Assembly: GCA_046350555.1 (NCBI GenBank)
Contig: JAXMAF010000003.1
Span: 1 to 19,140, forward strand
Length of the DNA stretch: 19,140 bases
Direction: 5' to 3'
Origin: JAXMAF01 sp046350555
GTDB lineage: Bacteria; Planctomycetota; Phycisphaerae; Phycisphaerales; SM1A02
A program made the translations under genes and the position numbers. Positions 17,847-19,140 of the stretch are shown in pieces (the stretch's first letter is position 1; every line of letters begins with the position of its first letter). The notes under the pieces are model-generated. The model searched no databases. It was not told where the DNA came from and worked only from the letters and a program-made list of their open reading frames with translations.

Positions 17847-18806
17847 TCAATGCATGAAGACGGTGAGCACGTCCACTGCGGCGGTGTACGGATCGATCTC
17901 CCGATCTGCCACCCGGTCCGCGAAACCGGTGACGGCGGCGATGCCCTGCTCCCGGAAGCGTTCGAGGAGCACGTCCTCGGCGGTCCTGGACAGCCGGAAC
18001 TCCGCCATCGTCCGTCGACGCGCGAGGCCGGCGGGGCCCTGCGAATGCGCACGATGTCGCGCAAGCGCGGACGCCAGATCGGCGAGACCGTCACCCGACA
18101 TGGAACTCGTTCCGATCACGGGAATCCGCCAGCCGTCCGTCGCATCCGGGCGCAGACCGGGCGGCAGCATCTGCTCGAGATCGAGGATCGTGCGCTGCGC
18201 GTCCGGCCGATCGCACTTGGACACGACGTGGATGTCGGCAATCTCGAGCGTGCCGGACTGCATCGCCTGGATGTCGTCGCCGAGCCCGGGCGCCGAGACG
18301 ACGACGGTCGTGTGCGACGCCCGGGCGATGTCGACGTCGTCCTGACCCGCGTCGACCGTCTCGATGAGGATGGTGTCGTAGCCGGCGACGTCGAGGAGAT
18401 CGACCGCCTCCAGCGCGCCGTGAGCGAGGCCGCCGGTGGTGCCGCGCGTGGCCAGGCTGCGGATGAACACGCCCGGATCGGCGACGAGATCGCGCATCCG
18501 GTGGCGGTCGCCCAGGATCGCGCCGCCGCTGCGGTGCGACGACGGATCGATCGCCAGCACACCCACGCGAGCGCCGCTCTCCCGCAACACGGCGACGAGC
18601 CTGGCCAGAAGCGTCGACTTGCCGCTGCCCGGAACGCCGGTGATGCCGATGAGGTGCGCGCGCCCGGCGAGCCGATAGGCGCTGGCCAGCGCGGGCCGGA
18701 CTTCCGACGTGCCGGCTTCGGCTCGCGAGATGAGGCGCGCCACCGCGGTCACGTCGCCGGCACACGCGCGTTCGAGCAGCGCCTCGGACGGAACGTACCC
18801 GGCCAT
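17847..18806 (-). CDS. meaB: MeaB/ArgK-type GTPase (mutase chaperone)
   Basis: MeaB is a G3E-type P-loop GTPase that guards B12-dependent acyl-CoA mutases by gating cofactor loading and ejecting damaged cobalamin. The 319-residue protein has Walker A GVPGSGKS at 57-64, then DPSSHRSGGAILGDRHRM, which is highly typical, then IETVDAGQDDVDIARASHT and VVSKCDRPDA. The usual ETVGxGQ has become ETVDAGQ (Gly to Asp). The G4 guanine motif NKxD has become SKCD. Both could lower GTP binding or specificity. The ATG at 18806 has GAGG before it and follows the mutase-subunit stop by nine bases, so the two are co-transcribed. Confidence 0.9.
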   Translation of the reverse strand: MAGYVPSEALLERACAGDVTAVARLISRAEAGTSEVRPALASAYRLAGRAHLIGITGVPGSGKSTLLARLVAVLRESGARVGVLAIDPSSHRSGGAILGDRHRMRDLVADPGVFIRSLATRGTTGGLAHGALEAVDLLDVAGYDTILIETVDAGQDDVDIARASHTTVVVSAPGLGDDIQAMQSGTLEIADIHVVSKCDRPDAQRTILDLEQMLPPGLRPDATDGWRIPVIGTSSMSGDGLADLASALARHRAHSQGPAGLARRRTMAEFRLSRTAEDVLLERFREQGIAAVTGFADRVADREIDPYTAAVDVLTVFMH

Positions 18807-18815
18807 CAACCGCCC

Positions 18816-19140
18816 TCAGCGCGGGCCGCGTTCATCGACCCACCGGCGCAGCGCGTCGATCGTGGCCTGCGACGGCGCGTCCTGCCCGAGGAACTCGCGC
18901 ACGCCCAGCTGCTTCAGCCGCGCGATGTCCTGGTCGGGAATCACGCCGCCGGCCACGACCACCGTGTCCTCGCGCTGGCGTTCCGCGAGCCGCTGGAGCA
19001 CTTCCGCAAACACGGTCGACGGTGCGCCCGCCAGCAGGGTGACGCCGAGGATGTCGACGTCCTCGTGAACGGCAGCCGTCACGACCTCGCCGGCAGTGCG
19101 ATGCACGCCGGCGTAGATGACGTCCATGCCGGCGCCGCGC
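18816..19140 (-). CDS. B12-binding subunit/domain of an acyl-CoA mutase (5' end outside window)
   Basis: The C-terminal part of a cobalamin-binding domain. RGAGMDVIYAGVHRT, then EDVDILGVTLLAGA, then VVVAGGVIPDQDIARLKQLG match the small subunit or domain of methylmalonyl-CoA and related mutases (DVIG-S-L-GAH ... GG-IP-D-dI). The frame stays open through the right edge. The DxHxxG motif, whose His coordinates cobalt, must lie beyond it. The internal ATG at 19125-19127 is not the true start, because the conserved RGAG precedes it. The mutase substrate (methylmalonyl-, isobutyryl- or ethylmalonyl-CoA) cannot be settled from this piece. Confidence 0.88.
   Translation of the reverse strand, partial: RGAGMDVIYAGVHRTAGEVVTAAVHEDVDILGVTLLAGAPSTVFAEVLQRLAERQREDTVVVAGGVIPDQDIARLKQLGVREFLGQDAPSQATIDALRRWVDERGPR

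Overview
The window is GC-rich (well over 60% by eye) and almost fully coding. The gene families, the strong Shine-Dalgarno starts, and the C/G-rich 'CCCCTTGAAGGGG' and 'CCCCCAAGGGGG' intergenic repeats suggest a betaproteobacterium (Burkholderiales- or Rhodocyclales-like). This assignment rests on gene content and repeat style only; no rRNA or other taxonomic marker is present.

Region 1 (about 1-7700, + strand) is a defence island built around a type I restriction-modification system. A 48-codon ORF resembling a clipped Phd/YefM antitoxin overlaps the hsdR start by ATGA. hsdR follows, then a Phd/YefM-type antitoxin with its own promoter and a 12-bp palindrome in the spacer. The adjacent PIN (VapC-like) toxin is broken by three single-base frameshifts, although all four acidic active-site residues survive. 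About 1 kb of non-coding repeats comes next: three ~75-bp units, then three 222-bp units. It ends at a well-formed ribosome binding site for hsdM. hsdS overlaps the end of hsdM, and a small HIRAN-domain protein overlaps the end of hsdS. HsdR cuts DNA, HsdM and HsdS modify and recognise it, and the HIRAN protein probably binds DNA.

Region 2 (about 7960-14030) looks like ordinary chromosome. It holds a bifunctional enoyl-CoA hydratase/3-hydroxyacyl-CoA dehydrogenase and a secreted, probably outer-membrane beta-barrel protein. A convergent MFS exporter carries a C-terminal alpha/beta-barrel domain. A TerC-family membrane protein and a UspA-type stress protein follow. A near-perfect 50-nt hairpin lies between the divergent MFS and TerC genes.

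Region 3 (about 14020-19140, - strand) holds a two-component pair (LuxR-type response regulator, then a hybrid histidine kinase). It also holds a tandem two-domain left-handed beta-helix (gamma carbonic anhydrase-like) gene split by at least five frameshifts. At the right edge are a MeaB-like GTPase and a B12-binding mutase subunit that runs off the window. With the beta-oxidation enzyme, these last two point to acyl-CoA and methylmalonyl-CoA-type metabolism.

The most unusual points are the layered antitoxin/toxin, restriction and HIRAN arrangement, the two clusters of single-base frameshifts in otherwise conserved genes, the 222-bp repeat array placed directly before hsdM, and non-canonical GTPase motifs in the MeaB-like protein.
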